Positions 22,646-34,976 of a stretch of 64,000 nucleotides of DNA are shown piece by piece (the first letter of the stretch is position 1; every line of letters begins with the position of its first letter). The notes under the pieces were generated by a model. The model did not search any database, had not been told where the DNA came from, and saw only the letters and a program-made list of their open reading frames with translations. The translations under genes and the position numbers were made by a program. The stretch covers positions 54,631,220-54,695,219 of the forward strand of contig CM035232.1 of assembly GCA_020226215.1 (NCBI GenBank). Reading direction: 5' to 3'. This DNA comes from Sindora glabra. Its lineage: Eukaryota > Streptophyta > Magnoliopsida > Fabales > Fabaceae.

Positions 22646-24559
22646 TAGTATTATAATATAATATATTTTATATAAAATTTTAATTAATCGATTGAGATAA
22701 AAAAATAAAATTATACTCATTTGACACTAATTATATAATAATAAAATATTATGCAAATATATATAATAAAAATACACTAATACTAAAATTCTTTATGATT
22801 TTATTTAAAAAATTATTTTTTATAAACTAAACTTTCATTTATTTCATTACTAATTTTTCTTGATCAAATTTATCATTTACAAATATTTTATATCAATTTT
22901 ATCTCTTATAAATAAATAATTAATTAATTGTATGATTTTATTAATATTTTTATTAATTATGGTTAATTGAGTTATTCAAAATAAAAATAAAATTTTTACA
23001 TCTTTCAAGTAACTTTTTTTTATTTTTTAAAATTCCTTTAATAAAGGTTAAATTATATGAAATAAATATCCATATAAGTCATAACTTTGAACTATTATGT
23101 ATATTTAAATTTTAATTATAGATTAAAGTTTAAATTATTATAAATTATTTACTTTTAATTTTTTATTTATAATACATATTTCTATCATTCATAAATATAA
23201 GTTAAATTATTTAAATTTTTATAAATTTTTTATATTAATTTTATCTCTTATATGTTATTTATATTTAATTTTTATCCTTCAATTTATTAAGTCATTAACC
23301 TATCAATAAAATTATAAATAAATAGACTAAATTAATTAAATTATTATTTTAAAGGAAAGAAATTAATACAAAATATTTGAGAAATGAAATTAATATAATT
23401 AGAATTAATAAGGAATGAAAATGAAAATTTAGATTATTTCATATATATCACTCCCTTAAATATAATTTACTTGAAAATTTTTAATATAATAATTTAATTA
23501 TTATTAAATTATATATAATTTACATAATTATTATTTTCAATTTTTTTAGTGAAAGTTTTGTTAATATTACAATGATGAATGTAAAACTTATTATTACATA
23601 TTTCTATAATAAAATTTATTATAACTTATCTCACAAATTATACTATTTATATATAATATAATGATTTTAGTATTTTTCATAACATATATATAAATCTTCT
23701 TTGTTAACACATTTTTTAAGAATAATGTGATGTGATAAAAAATAAATTTTTATAATACTTTATACCTTGAATGATCTATTTTTATTTAATCGATATTTTG
23801 AAATTGGATCAAATAACAAATTGAATAAATTGTTATATTTGTAAGTATTATATATGCATATGTTAATCCTATTAATTTTTAATTTTAGTATGTAAAGAAT
23901 TTAAATTCATTGAATATTTATATAATATAATATTTAATATATTATAATATTTATTTTGTTAATGTATATTAATTTCATTGTATAAATTTGATTGATGAAA
24001 AGTTAAATAGCTATTTATTATTTATGAAAAAATATTATATTTTAATAGATATTAAATTTGGTATAGATGTAAATAAAAATGTTTAGGAACTTAATAATTG
24101 TACTCTTTGTTACATATTTTAAGATTTAGGATTCAACATATTTTAACATTTAGGATTCAACTCCTATCTATATTATTTAAAAATAATAATAAAAATACAT
24201 AACTATATAATTTATGGGTGATTCTATCTTTTTACATATATTTTATAAATTAATTAATTAAAAATATTATGTTTTATAACTTTTTTATTTTGATTGATTA
24301 GGGTTAATCAGTTGATCACATAAGCTATTTATTAAATTTTTGAAACAATTATTTGACTTAATTAATTAGTTAAAAGCCTCTAATTCAAGTAATAAATTAG
24401 TTATTTGCTAAATACTCGTAATATATAAATATTTATATATTTTTATTGTCTATCATATTATAGTATGTTGTACTTATTATAAGTAATCTTTTTTATATTT
24501 ATAGTTATTAAAAATGATATATTTGATTGTAATTTTATTCATAAAATTAATTTATGATT

Positions 24560-24965
24560 TAAGTAATATTTTACTATAAATAAATTTTACTGACTTATAT
24601 AATAGAATAAGTAACACTTTGTCATAAGAAATGCATACTTGTAATTTAATTTATGGTATAGGTGATACTTTATCACAAGAAATATGTTCTTATAACTTAG
24701 TTTATAGTATTTTTACCACGAGTGATACTTTGGCACAACTAATATTTTACCACAAGTAAAGTTCTTCTATAGCACAAGTGATACTTTATCACAAAAAATG
24801 TGTTACCGTTACTTAGTTTTATGGCATAAGTAGTATTTTCCTATGGGTAAAGTTTTTCTGTAGTATAAGTGATACTTTGTTATAGAGATTATATTCTTGT
24901 AACTTAGTTCATGATGCAAGTGGTATTTTACCATCGGTAAAGTTTTTTCATAGCATTTATTTTTT
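24560..24965. repeat. Subterminal repeats of the CACTA element
   Basis: The motif AGTGATACTTT followed by A/G-TCACAA-like sequence recurs about every 60-115 bp (near 24604, 24661, 24722, 24777, 24868), each time near a TTA-TGGCATAAG or TAGCACAAG variant. Such clustered degenerate repeats near one end are typical of CACTA elements. Confidence 0.65.
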
Positions 24966-25082
24966 AGTTTTTTCTATATTTGTATGAATTTTTTTGTTCC
25001 CTATGTAAGAAGTAAAATTGCCATAATTTTTGAATTTTTGTGGCATAATTCATGGCATAAATATTAATTTATTATAGTGTTA

Positions 25083-25534
25083 AAAGTCTTTAACTCAATT
25101 GATACATGATATAATTTGAAGGTCTTGCATTCCTTCATATCTTATATTTGATCATAGGGCCTTGCATGTATATATCTAATAATTTAATCACTCCTATAAT
25201 TACAAAAACAAAATGCATAGTTTAAAAGAATCAAATAAGTTTGAGTATAAACAATATTATACCCTATAGTACCTATAATAAAATGATTTATAACTCTAGT
25301 ATTTAAAAAAAATAAGGGCCTAAAAGTGAGTAAAAATTAAGAGGGACAATAAGAAATTAAGATTATATTTATTTTAAAAGATGACACAATATGATAATAC
25401 AATGGTTGTAAAAGGTTATGGCTACTCCTGCCCTTCGAGATCATTTCTATCTTATTAAACCATACAAAATGTTTTTAGTATTATGATATAGTAACATTAA
25501 CAATATTGAATTTTTTTTTCATTTAAGGATCTCC
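25083..25534. other. AT-rich spacer between two mobile elements
   Basis: Nothing recognisable as a gene; a slightly less AT-rich pocket lies near 25400-25450. Confidence 0.4.
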
Positions 25535-25544
25535 AGTATTCAAT

Positions 25545-25810
25545 AAGGTTGTTAAACAGGTCGCGGCCCGTGAATCGATCCACAATCGATGAATTATGAC
25601 CTATTTTTACAAATTTGGACTTTAAGAATTGAGCCTATTTTTTAATGTGGGTAATATGAACCGACCTATGATGAACTTGATCCATAATGGACCGACTTAT
25701 TTTCATCACAAGTTTTGGTAGATGCAGACCTTTTAAAATTCAACTCGTTTTGAATACTGGTAATATGAACCAACCCGTATCTGCACGGAACAGACTCGTT
25801 TAACAGCCCT
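25545..25810. mobile_element. Small MITE, hAT- or Mutator-like
   Basis: Left end AAGGTTGTTAAACAGGTC (25545) pairs with the reverse complement of the right end, AGGGCTGTTAAACGAGTC (ending 25810). Flanks AGTATTCAAT (25535-25544) and AGTATTTAAT (25811-25820) match over 9 of 10 bases, so the target duplication is 8-10 bp. The 266-bp body is GC-richer than its surroundings and has internal repeats (GTAATATGAACC at about 25651 and 25761). Confidence 0.75.
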
Positions 25811-25820
25811 AGTATTTAAT

Positions 25821-27311
25821 AGGTCATACTGGCCTCCAATTACTTTAAAGTTGAGTTAGGTTAAGTCTATTTCAGGGAGTAAAGCTCTTTGAGCACCTAT
25901 TTTCTTCATTCATAATGATCAAACCTAAGACTTTGTTTAAGGAGACATAGCTTTTAGTTACTCAAACTAATAGGCATTGATAATATAGAAAATTTTTTAC
26001 TTCTTTACAATTGAAATAGCAAAGAAAAGTATTTTAAGAAAAAATGGGCTATACAAATATAATATAAATTACACAAGTATTTGATTAATTAGATAAAGTA
26101 AAACCATACTTAACTAAATCCTCGTTTTATCTTTTACTTGATCAAGGCAAACAATTGGTAATCATTTTAGGTTAATCAATTAATTATTAAATAATTTAAT
26201 GTATTTTAATTTTAAGTAAGTGTGAAATTAATTCAAAATTTTAAAAAAAATAAAGATGACATGAAATATAGTTTTTTGTTGAATTTTGGATAAAAAATGG
26301 TTTAGATAGGCAAAATGTTAATGATTAAAAATATATATAAATGAATTACAATACTTAAAATCATATGTAAGTTAAATAAAAAAAGATGAATATAGGAGGT
26401 GATAAAATGTCATTTCTTCTTAAAATTTAATATCTTTTTAAGTTGTATTAAAAATTGTTAAATTTAGCCTTATTAGTAATGAGGTAGTGCTTGGTTGATG
26501 ATGATTATCGTTATGTAAACATGAGATAGAGGTTAGAGATGTACATGTATTGGGTTATCAAAATTTAAGCTAGATTTTTCATACATAATTGCATGAAATA
26601 CAATGGTCCAAGTTTAAGCTCAACCCAATTAAATTTATACATGGTCTAAAGTATAGTTTAAAAGTCTAATTACTTTTATTTATATTATTATTTTAAGTAA
26701 AAAATTAATTTTTTATATAAAAATATATTTAAAGAAATAATAGGATATTTAAACATATAAAATATTTAATTATATTAAATTAAGCATTTTTAGCATAAAA
26801 ATTAATTAGATATAACCTTTTTAATATATAATTATATTATTAAAAATAAATTTATATAATCAAGCCAACTAATCCATTTTTTATTATTAAAACCCAAGCT
26901 CAGTTTAAATATTAATTGGGTTATAAGAAAAAAGCCAAATAAATATTGGGGCCATAAAAAAAGATTTCAAACCCAATATTTTTTAGGTTAGGTCTTTTAG
27001 GTTGAGTAGGTCACCTAGCCTATGTATAAGTTTAGGAGAGAAAGGTTGAATTCCCTTTCTACCATTTTATTCTCTCACCTCTTTATGCTTTGTTTGATCA
27101 CAAGGAAAATAAGGAAAGAAAGGAAACGAGGAGAAAGTAGAAAAGAAAAGAAGAAAGAAGATATTTTCTTTCCTTATATTTAGTTGAAAAGAAAATCAAG
27201 GAGAAATAAAATAAGCAACGACTGATTTTTTTCTTATTTGATTGAATGAAAAAAATTAAAAGAAAGAAAAGTTAATATGTTAAAATGACAATAATAGCCT
27301 CACTGCAAATC
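25821..27311. other. AT-rich intergenic DNA, probable old MITE
   Basis: No gene. At 26520-27030 the ends TAGAGATGTACATGTATTGG and the reverse complement of the region near 27020 look weakly like inverted repeats around an AT-rich core, with AACCCAA/TTGGGTT motifs inside; I could not fix boundaries. A polypurine tract lies at about 27111-27161. Confidence 0.35.

Positions 27312-27379
<68 letters not shown>
27312..27379. repeat. (TAA)n microsatellite
   Basis: About 22 uninterrupted TAA/AAT triplets, the longest trinucleotide array in the window. Confidence 0.97.
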
Positions 27380-27380
<1 letters not shown>

Positions 27381-29930
27381 AATGGATAAACTTAAATTAA
27401 CAATAGATGAAATGGAAAAAATTATTATTATATTTTAACTTTATCAATGGATGTTTTAATAATGCACAATCAATATTATTTTATTTTTATGAACTAATGA
27501 TAATATTAGAATATATGAAGAAATTTGAGGGATAGGTATTTAAAAAGATTGTTTCATTGATGATGAGATGACCTAATTCATCACTTTCAATATGAAATAA
27601 TTATTCTATCATTTGATATAATAATCATTTCTTAAGGAATGTGTTTTTTCATTCTGTAGTGTATGTTAAACAAAATTTTTTAGTCATACTAATTTTCATT
27701 CCATTCAAAGTGGCAGATTCAAAATTTTTAAGTTGTGCGGGAAAATTTAACATATAAGATAAAAATAAAATTATTATAAAAAATTTTAAATATTTAAATA
27801 AAAATAAAATGTACTTTATTTTAATATATTTTTGCATGTGTATATTCTTGTGTGTAATTAATAAGTTTCAAATTTTCTTATAATTATTTCAATAAAATTT
27901 CATTCTCAATTGATGTAGAAATAAATTATGGGATAATCTTTCTTAAGTTTATGTGGGTAAAATATATCATTTATATATATATATATATATAAATTATGTT
28001 TGTGTGGACAATTGCCCCACAATCCCATGCCTAAATCCGTCAACCAAATGCAATATTATATAATTTCCAACTTGATGCACAAAGTTAATGGAAATTGACA
28101 GAAAGACTAAAATTATATCAATTAGATATTTGAAAATTAAAATAATTAAATTATTTTAAATTAGAGATCAAAATAATATGATTTATATCTTAAGAGATGA
28201 AAATAAAATTTAATATGTATAGACAAAAATTTTGCTAATTTTTATATAGATTAACATAACAATCATGAGGTTCATAATTTTTTATATTAAATCTCATAAA
28301 TTTTCAAAAAAGAATTTGTAGGTGGAGTAAACAAGAGAAGCGGACATATAGAAACAATAAGGTATGAATAGTGTGTTTTAGACAATTTCTTTTTCAATTT
28401 TTTTTAAAAAAAATTGGTGAATTTCATGTGCAATTTCTTTCTCCTTTGATTTTCTCTCTACATCCAACTAGAAGAAGTAATTTATTTCTTTCCCCCATTC
28501 CATCGATGCAAACAACAAGCAAGTGCCCTCTAACTAATAATATTTTGAAATAACTAGTGTTAGGTATGTTTAGATATATTTTTATTTTTATATTTTAAAA
28601 ATTATTTTTTTATTCTTAAAAGTTATTTTTGGATTAAAGGAAAACTAATATTAGAAAGTGATTAATATTATAAATGAAGAAATATTTTATTTAGTTACAA
28701 AATTAACATTCTAAGAAAATAAGTTTACAAAACAATTAAAAATTATTTCTGTTTTCTTGTTTTTGAGTTACATATTTAAAAAATAAATTTTAAAAAATAA
28801 ATTTTGAAAATAGGTTGCTAAACAAATTTTTTATTTTTAAAAATAAAAAATTATTTTTAAAAATAGAATACAAATAGAGCCGTCATCTTTTGAAACTCCT
28901 AAAACTTTTAGTTGTAGAGTTGAAGTCTTTTTTTTTTTTTAAATAATAATAATGTAATGTCAGCATGCAATGGAGTATAAACATGCTGTGCTGGATTTTT
29001 GGCTCTTTTTCATAATTGAGAAGTGAGACCAACTAATGGGTCGGCTCCTATACGGCGTGGAAGCAAACATAAAAGCCAATGCCAACACAATTATGGCTTT
29101 TATTCATTTATTATACTCGGCCCCTCCAATTGTAGGAAGAAAAAGAGCATACGATTCATGGGATTCATTTAATATTATTTTAAAAATTTTACTTTCATAA
29201 TATTAAATTATATATATATTAAATAAATTATCACTCTTATTATTATAAGAAATTGTATGATTCTTATTATATATACATGTAGTTGTTAATTTTTATATTC
29301 ATATATATGGAGAAAAATAATTTTTATTTTTCAATTAAAAAAAATTATACTATTAATTTAATAATAATGCTATATGCCTAAAAAATAATATATGGAATTA
29401 AGTTTCGAATAAAAATTAAGGGTTATTATTAGATATTAAAAAATAGGTAAATTTATAAAATTTAATTTAATGAATATAAAAAATTTAGAATTTAATTTTA
29501 AAATCTATTTTTAGTACTTATAATATTTTTTAATTTAATAATAATAAATTATATTAAAATTAAATTGTCACTTTTAACAATATCTTAAATTAATTAGTGA
29601 TTTAATGTGGAGATACAAAGAATGAGTATTGTTGAGTTAAATTTTTTAAATTTGTATAATATTTTTTCAATAAAATTATTTAGATATTCATAATTATTTT
29701 TAAAATAGATTTAATAATATTTTTTTTATAAAATTGAAGGAGGCTTGTGTAGATTTTAAAAGTAAAGGCAATGTTTGTGTATTTTCAACTATAATCAAGG
29801 AAGGTCTTTGTATTTTTACTCTATTTATTTTTTATAATAATTCAAATTATGAAATCATTAAAGTAAGAAATAATTTAATATTATTTAAATAATATTTATG
29901 TTTATAAGTATTTACGTCAAAAATTTATTA

Positions 29931-29938
<8 letters not shown>
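27380..29938. other. AT-rich intergenic DNA
   Basis: No gene. A possible small element at about 28565-28880 has ATTTTTATTTTT-type ends in inverted orientation (GTATGTTTAGATA against TACAAATAGAGCC), too weak to call. A less AT-rich pocket of unknown origin lies at about 28960-29160. The frames at 27837-27649 and 28371-28553 show no protein features. Confidence 0.4.

Positions 29939-29993
<55 letters not shown>
29939..29993. repeat. (AT)n microsatellite
   Basis: About 27 uninterrupted AT dinucleotides, self-complementary and able to extrude as a cruciform. Confidence 0.97.
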
Positions 29994-29995
<2 letters not shown>

Positions 29996-30339
29996 TCCCA
30001 GTTTGATCCGTTGTCATTCTAATTAAATCATAAAACAATGATATAAATGCACCTAAAGTCCCAGTTTTCAGACGCACCTTGCAATGCCCGACCAAAGACA
30101 TCAAGATTGACTCCCACAGTTTAAGATTGATATTTGGATCGCAGAATTATACATTATCAAAAAATTTAATATTTTTTAGAGTAAGATTTTTAAAAATTTA
30201 AATTTTACTAATGTAATATTATTTTATTTAATTCATTTAAAAATCTTTATAAGAATATTATAATATTAAATTTTAATTAATTTATATATTTTTAAAAATA
30301 TTATTAGATTATTAAAAATATCCTTATTAAGATTTGAAT

Positions 30340-30725
30340 GGTTAATATTAATAAATATTGGTAGAAAATGATTAATAGTAGTCACTAATGATATTCTTTG
30401 GTAGTGGATGATAGAGGTCATTAGTAATAGATAGTAGTTAGGATGATCACTTGTGATAGACAATGATTGATAATGATCATCAATTATGGGTGGTGATTGA
30501 AGGAGATTATTAGCAATGAATAATAGTAACATAATCATTCATAATAAGTAGTAATCAATAATAATCATTAATAGTAAGTAATGATTAGTGATATATACTA
30601 GTAATCAATAACAACGACGGCGGTAGTCACTAATAGTAGTTGGTGATAGCAATAAATGATAAAAGTAGTAGTCCTTGATGGTAAATAGTAAATTACAGTG
30701 GTTAATTGTGATAAGTGACATTGAA
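30340..30725. repeat. Degenerate short-unit repeat block (AGTAATNA-like)
   Basis: Dozens of variants of AGTAATCA, TGATAGT and AATGATTAG follow one another for nearly 400 bp without fixed phase, giving a tract far less AT-rich and more regular than its flanks. It produces a spurious minus-strand open frame (30538-30266). It looks like an old, heavily mutated minisatellite. Confidence 0.6.
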
Positions 30726-31864
30726 ATGAAGTATTAATAATTATAAGATCTTAATGAAAAAATGAGATAATATAATCTATTTATATTATTAAAATATTCC
30801 CATATTATAAGAATATAAAATACCTACATTCTTATAAAAATATTTCTAAAAAATATTAAGTTAAAAATATTCATAAAAATATACACATTTTTAGAAATAT
30901 TTTTTTTAAGTTCCCAAAAATATGAGAAATATGGTAAAGTGAATGATTGATTATTTTATGGATGGCAATGGGGTGGGGTAAGAGCAAATTAGCCTTCTTT
31001 TGCCTCATGCACTATTATTAAAAATAAAATATTATATTATCTCATGCCTCATATTTGGGGATGAAATTTGCCCTTTTCCCTTACTCCAAAGGGTAACAAA
31101 GCTTTAATGGAACTTGTGGGAAATAATAATAAATAAAAGAAATTAAGAAATACAAATATTAAAATTAAGGATTATAAATTTATATATAATTATTAAGTAA
31201 TCTTAAACATTAGTGAATAAAGTAGACAAAAATCGAGATCTAAATATTACAAATCATATATAATTAAGAAAATATTCAAATATAGGTCTAAAGTCATATA
31301 TAATTAATTTAAAAATTAAAAAATTAATACATAATTAATAAAATATTATTACTTTCTGCCTTCATCATTTCAAATAAAATTATAATGTATTTTTAATTTT
31401 TAAATAATTAAATTAGTAAAATGGTTAAAATAATTATATAGATAGATGTGTATGTATATATATATATATTAGTATATGGGGCAAAAATATAATACTTGTA
31501 TAACAGTGAAACTCCATAAGGTGAAGTAAAGTATTATTGCCCTATCTCAATCATTTTCTTCAAGGTTAAAATTTGTCTTATATCTTATCTTTTGGAGCAA
31601 AAAATTGTACCATCTCCAAATTTTATTGAAGCAATCTCTGCTAAGCATTATAAATTTGGGATATTTTCGCCAATCCTAGATTACTTCCCTTTAATAGATA
31701 ACGAGAAAGATTTTGATACACTATTAATACCATAGTATATGTAATATATCAATATATTACCGAATTTGATGATACATCAATTTTTTTAAAATCAAATATC
31801 ATATATTATACAATAATATATTTATGATTAAATCTGTTGATATACCGATACACAATTAAATAAT
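30726..31864. other. AT-rich intergenic DNA
   Basis: No gene or terminal repeats identified. A short (TA)n run lies near 31455-31468. Confidence 0.4.
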
Positions 31865-32150
31865 GTCAATGATGTACCATAAAGTTTTCTATAAATAATA
31901 AAGTTTACTACATTATGAATTTTGCAATATATATATAAAGAAAAAGTAGACAATAAATACAAAGAAATGAGAATAGCATTTTTTGAGATGGAGGATGCCA
32001 TTGAATGATATCCATGATATACTATAAATTTTTTTGTAAATAATAGAGTATACTCAATCATAAATCTCCTAATATATATGAAAAGAAAGAATGAGCTAAG
32101 AATAAATACGAGGAAATGAGAATAGCATCGCTTGAGGTGGAGGATGGCTA
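31865..32150. repeat. Two-copy tandem duplication, about 144 bp
   Basis: The block from GATGTACCATAAAGTTT (about 31871) to GAGAATAGCATTTTTTGAG recurs from GATATACTATAAATTTT (about 32015) to GAGAATAGCATCGCTTGAG, with a shared GGAGGATG tail. The minus-strand frame 32169-31828 is a product of this duplication and low complexity. A GC-rich pocket (CACCCGCCGGGGGAAGG) follows at about 32178. Confidence 0.75.
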
Positions 32151-33580
32151 AGACACCGTACTTTTTCAACGAAGAACACCCGCCGGGGGAAGGAGTCCGA
32201 ATTCCCTCAGCTAGACGAACTTAGGTTCTCGTTTCTCTATTTTCATAATTTACATTGATATTTCGTGAAATTTCAAAACTACAGTAATTTCAAAAAGATT
32301 TTAGAAAGGCCACTATACTTAAACTCACAACTGGATTTTTTAACAATCATAATTTAATTGATTACATTTAATTAAATTCATTTTTAGCTACAAAGTGTTC
32401 TAAATTTGTTTAGTTTGCACTCAAAAGTATTTTTAACGTCACATTACCGATAAATTTAAATTTAAGATTAAATATAATTTATTTTCCTTTTAATAGAGGT
32501 TTGCGTGAATGTTAATGCGGTATAGATATTAGTATTATTTTCAAACTTCCGTATTAAAAGTTATGTGATTTGATTAAAAAAAATTGTATCTATTTTATAA
32601 AATTTACAATTTTTTTATAAATAGTTGTAAAAAATTTAAACGTACACCTTGACACTCAAATCACTCTAGTTCACAAAACAGATGGAGCCCATGATTGAAA
32701 AGTTGCATTAAAATATTTTTATACAATTTTACAATATTTTTATATAAAATCGTAACGAGAATAATCATAATCCAACATAAAAATATTTAGAGTTAAATAA
32801 AAAATTACATATTATATATATATATATATGTATTTGTAATAACATTATATTAAAAAGTACATTTTACATCAATTTTCATTTGTGATATCCTTATATTTAA
32901 CCATCTTATTTGAGTTAAATAAACCTAGCCTTTTTAATTTATTATCCGATTTCATCTTGAAAATATTATTTAAAACGTTCAAATAGTAGTTGTTGGGTGA
33001 TGTTTTATTGGTGTGCTTTATAATTCAGAAGCATCGAAAAGGTGGTGTAAATCTTCTCCTTGCAATTTTGAAGTTTATAAAAAATGGTTGAAGCACCAAT
33101 TAAAAAAAAAATTATAATCTCAAAGTCTCTGAATAGTTTGTGTTGAGAATTGACTGAAATATATCATGCCTGAAAGATTGATGCAACGCCCATATTCGTC
33201 TCCAATAATATTTTTTGATATTTGTTATTGAACTATGTAAGATCTGCTTAACGATTTAAAATAGATATAAAATGTTGAGTTTCGCTTTATTAAATGTTTT
33301 CGTGAGAAGATCGGAATTTTTTCATAAAATATTACAAGCTTGGCATTTTAGATGTGAGATTACAACTTTTTTCTTAGAAAGTTAAACCTTACAATTTTTT
33401 CATAAAAAATTACAACTCAATTGATCATAATTACCAAAAAAAAATTATAATTTATAAAAAAATTCTTAAAAAGTTCCAAATTTCAGTACAAAAGTCATCA
33501 GAAATTGCATCAATAGCAACTTTTTTTTTTTAACATAGTGGGGATGCATGATCGTAAAATTTAGGCCAATTTTGCAATAA
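32151..33580. other. AT-rich intergenic DNA
   Basis: Begins with a short GC-rich pocket (32178-32235) of unknown origin; otherwise AT-rich with no gene seen. A (TA)n run lies near 32813-32828. Confidence 0.4.
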
Positions 33581-34104
33581 GAGAAAAATGCAAAACACCC
33601 ATCAACTTTGAGATAATTGCATTTTATTTTCACAATTTTTAAAAACTTGCAAATTAAATCTTTTAACTAAATAAAACTTGCATTTAACCTCAATATTTAT
33701 TCAACTAATTATTTTATTAAATTACATGATTTTTTCAAGAAAATTTTAAATATGAATCATAATATGATAATATATTGGTTCATTCCATCATTTTTTTATA
33801 CATAATTTTTATGTTATATAATATATAAAAAATAAATTAGATAAATATAATTTTAATTAAAAACCTAAAAATGAGTTACAAAATTATATGTAAAAAATAA
33901 TATAATAAAATAACATACAATAATGCATGATTTTATTAAAAATTTAAAAAATATTACATAATTTGATAAAATAATTAATTAAGTGAATATTGAGTATTAA
34001 TTGTCAGTTTTAAATAATTTAAGAATTTAATTATAAGTTTTTAAAGATTGTGAAAGTAAAATATAATTACTTTAAAATTGGTGAGGGTATTTTATAGTTT
34101 TTTC
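33581..34104. mobile_element. MITE with long imperfect terminal inverted repeats
   Basis: The left arm (GAAAAATGCAAAACACCC, then GCATTTTATTTTCACAA near 33611) is matched by the reverse complement of 34020-34104 (GAAAAAACTATAAAATACCC, then TATTTTACTTTCACAATC), and the similarity runs at least 150 bp inward. Flanks contain CAATAA on both sides, a possible remnant of the target duplication. No coding capacity. Confidence 0.55.
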
Positions 34105-34688
34105 ACAATAATTTAACTGAAACTCAAGTTATGCATGGAGTGATTTTGTATGCCATTGGATGTTGCGTTTCGAGATTATATACTATTAAATGTGATTTAT
34201 GAAAAAAATGTCACATCTAATATAGTTAGAATAATAATTCGATTGTTTATTATTAATTAATAAATTAAAATTATTATCTGAAATATAATATAGTAGCACG
34301 AGAACTTACTAAAAATTTAACGTTAATCCGGGGACTTAAGTTCATATTTTTCCACTTACATTACCCAATAGTACAACTCTACAAGTTTAACAATTGTTTG
34401 ACTGAATTCAAACCGGTGATGTATTTGAGTCAACTCGATGTTCATCCTCCCACGAAGTCAGATTCCCTGCCACACAAATATGCCCTCCAAAACAAAACCT
34501 TCCCTCCACAAAGAATATTTCTACCCACAGCCTTTCAAAAACATTTTAAACCAACTGACAATGTACTTTTGTTTCATTCTCTCCAAGAAAATAAATACAA
34601 TAAAATAATATTTCATTATTTTCAAAATATTTATTTTAACTATTTATTTTTACTTTTCTTGTGTTCACAATGTTGTACTCCTCGCATA
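34105..34688. other. Spacer upstream of the PDLP gene
   Basis: AT-rich, becoming gene-like from about 34430. The plus-strand frame at 34398-34691 shows no domain and lies in the probable promoter, so it is not called. Confidence 0.4.
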
Positions 34689-34976
34689 TAGAGAGAGAAA
34701 GAAAGAGATGGCAGCTCTCTCCTATTTGCACATGTGCAGAGGCATTACTTCTAGGGTAACCAAAGGAAAGTAAATCCCAAGGACCACAAAACAAAACCGA
34801 GTCATTTCAGGACTCTCTCTGCATTCAGCAAAAAAAGAAGATAAATCAAAGTATCAACCACAACCCCTTTGATTCTTTTCCTTTCCTTTAACCAAAGCCT
34901 TCTCTGAAATTTCCACTTCAAACATCTTTCACTCAAATTTTGCTATGATTTGATTCCGTCATTCCCACATCCCTAA
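34684..34976 (+). promoter_or_regulatory. Probable core promoter and leader of the PDLP gene
   Basis: A CATATAGAGAGAG segment at about 34684-34697 could act as a TATA-like element, followed by a GA-rich tract and then a pyrimidine- and C-rich leader (CCCTTTGATTCTTTTCCTTT near 34866) typical of plant 5' UTRs. No transcription start can be fixed from sequence alone. Confidence 0.3.

Larger units (their letters stand above)
22092..25079. mobile_element. Non-autonomous CACTA (En/Spm) element with TTA target duplication
   Basis: The left end begins CACTACAACAATCAACATT at 22092 and the right end, read on the minus strand from 25079, begins CACTATAATAAATTAATATT, the classic CACTA terminus. TTA at 22089-22091 and TTA at 25080-25082 form a perfect 3-bp target duplication. 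Both ends carry many GGCATAA and TAGCACAAG-like motifs, as expected for subterminal transposase-binding repeats. The 2,988-bp body has no long open frame, so it would depend on a transposase made elsewhere. It contains a SINE relic near 22.5-22.65 kb. Confidence 0.85.

Noticed and set aside
30266..30538. Minus-strand open frame of 90 codons
   Set aside because: Falls in the degenerate AGTAATCA-type repeat block; the protein is low complexity.
31828..32169. Minus-strand open frame of 113 codons
   Set aside because: Created by a tandem duplication in AT-rich DNA; hydrophobic low-complexity product with no family features.
34398..34691. Plus-strand open frame of 97 codons ahead of the PDLP gene
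   Set aside because: No recognisable domain, composition drifts to AT-rich halfway, and it overlaps the likely promoter.
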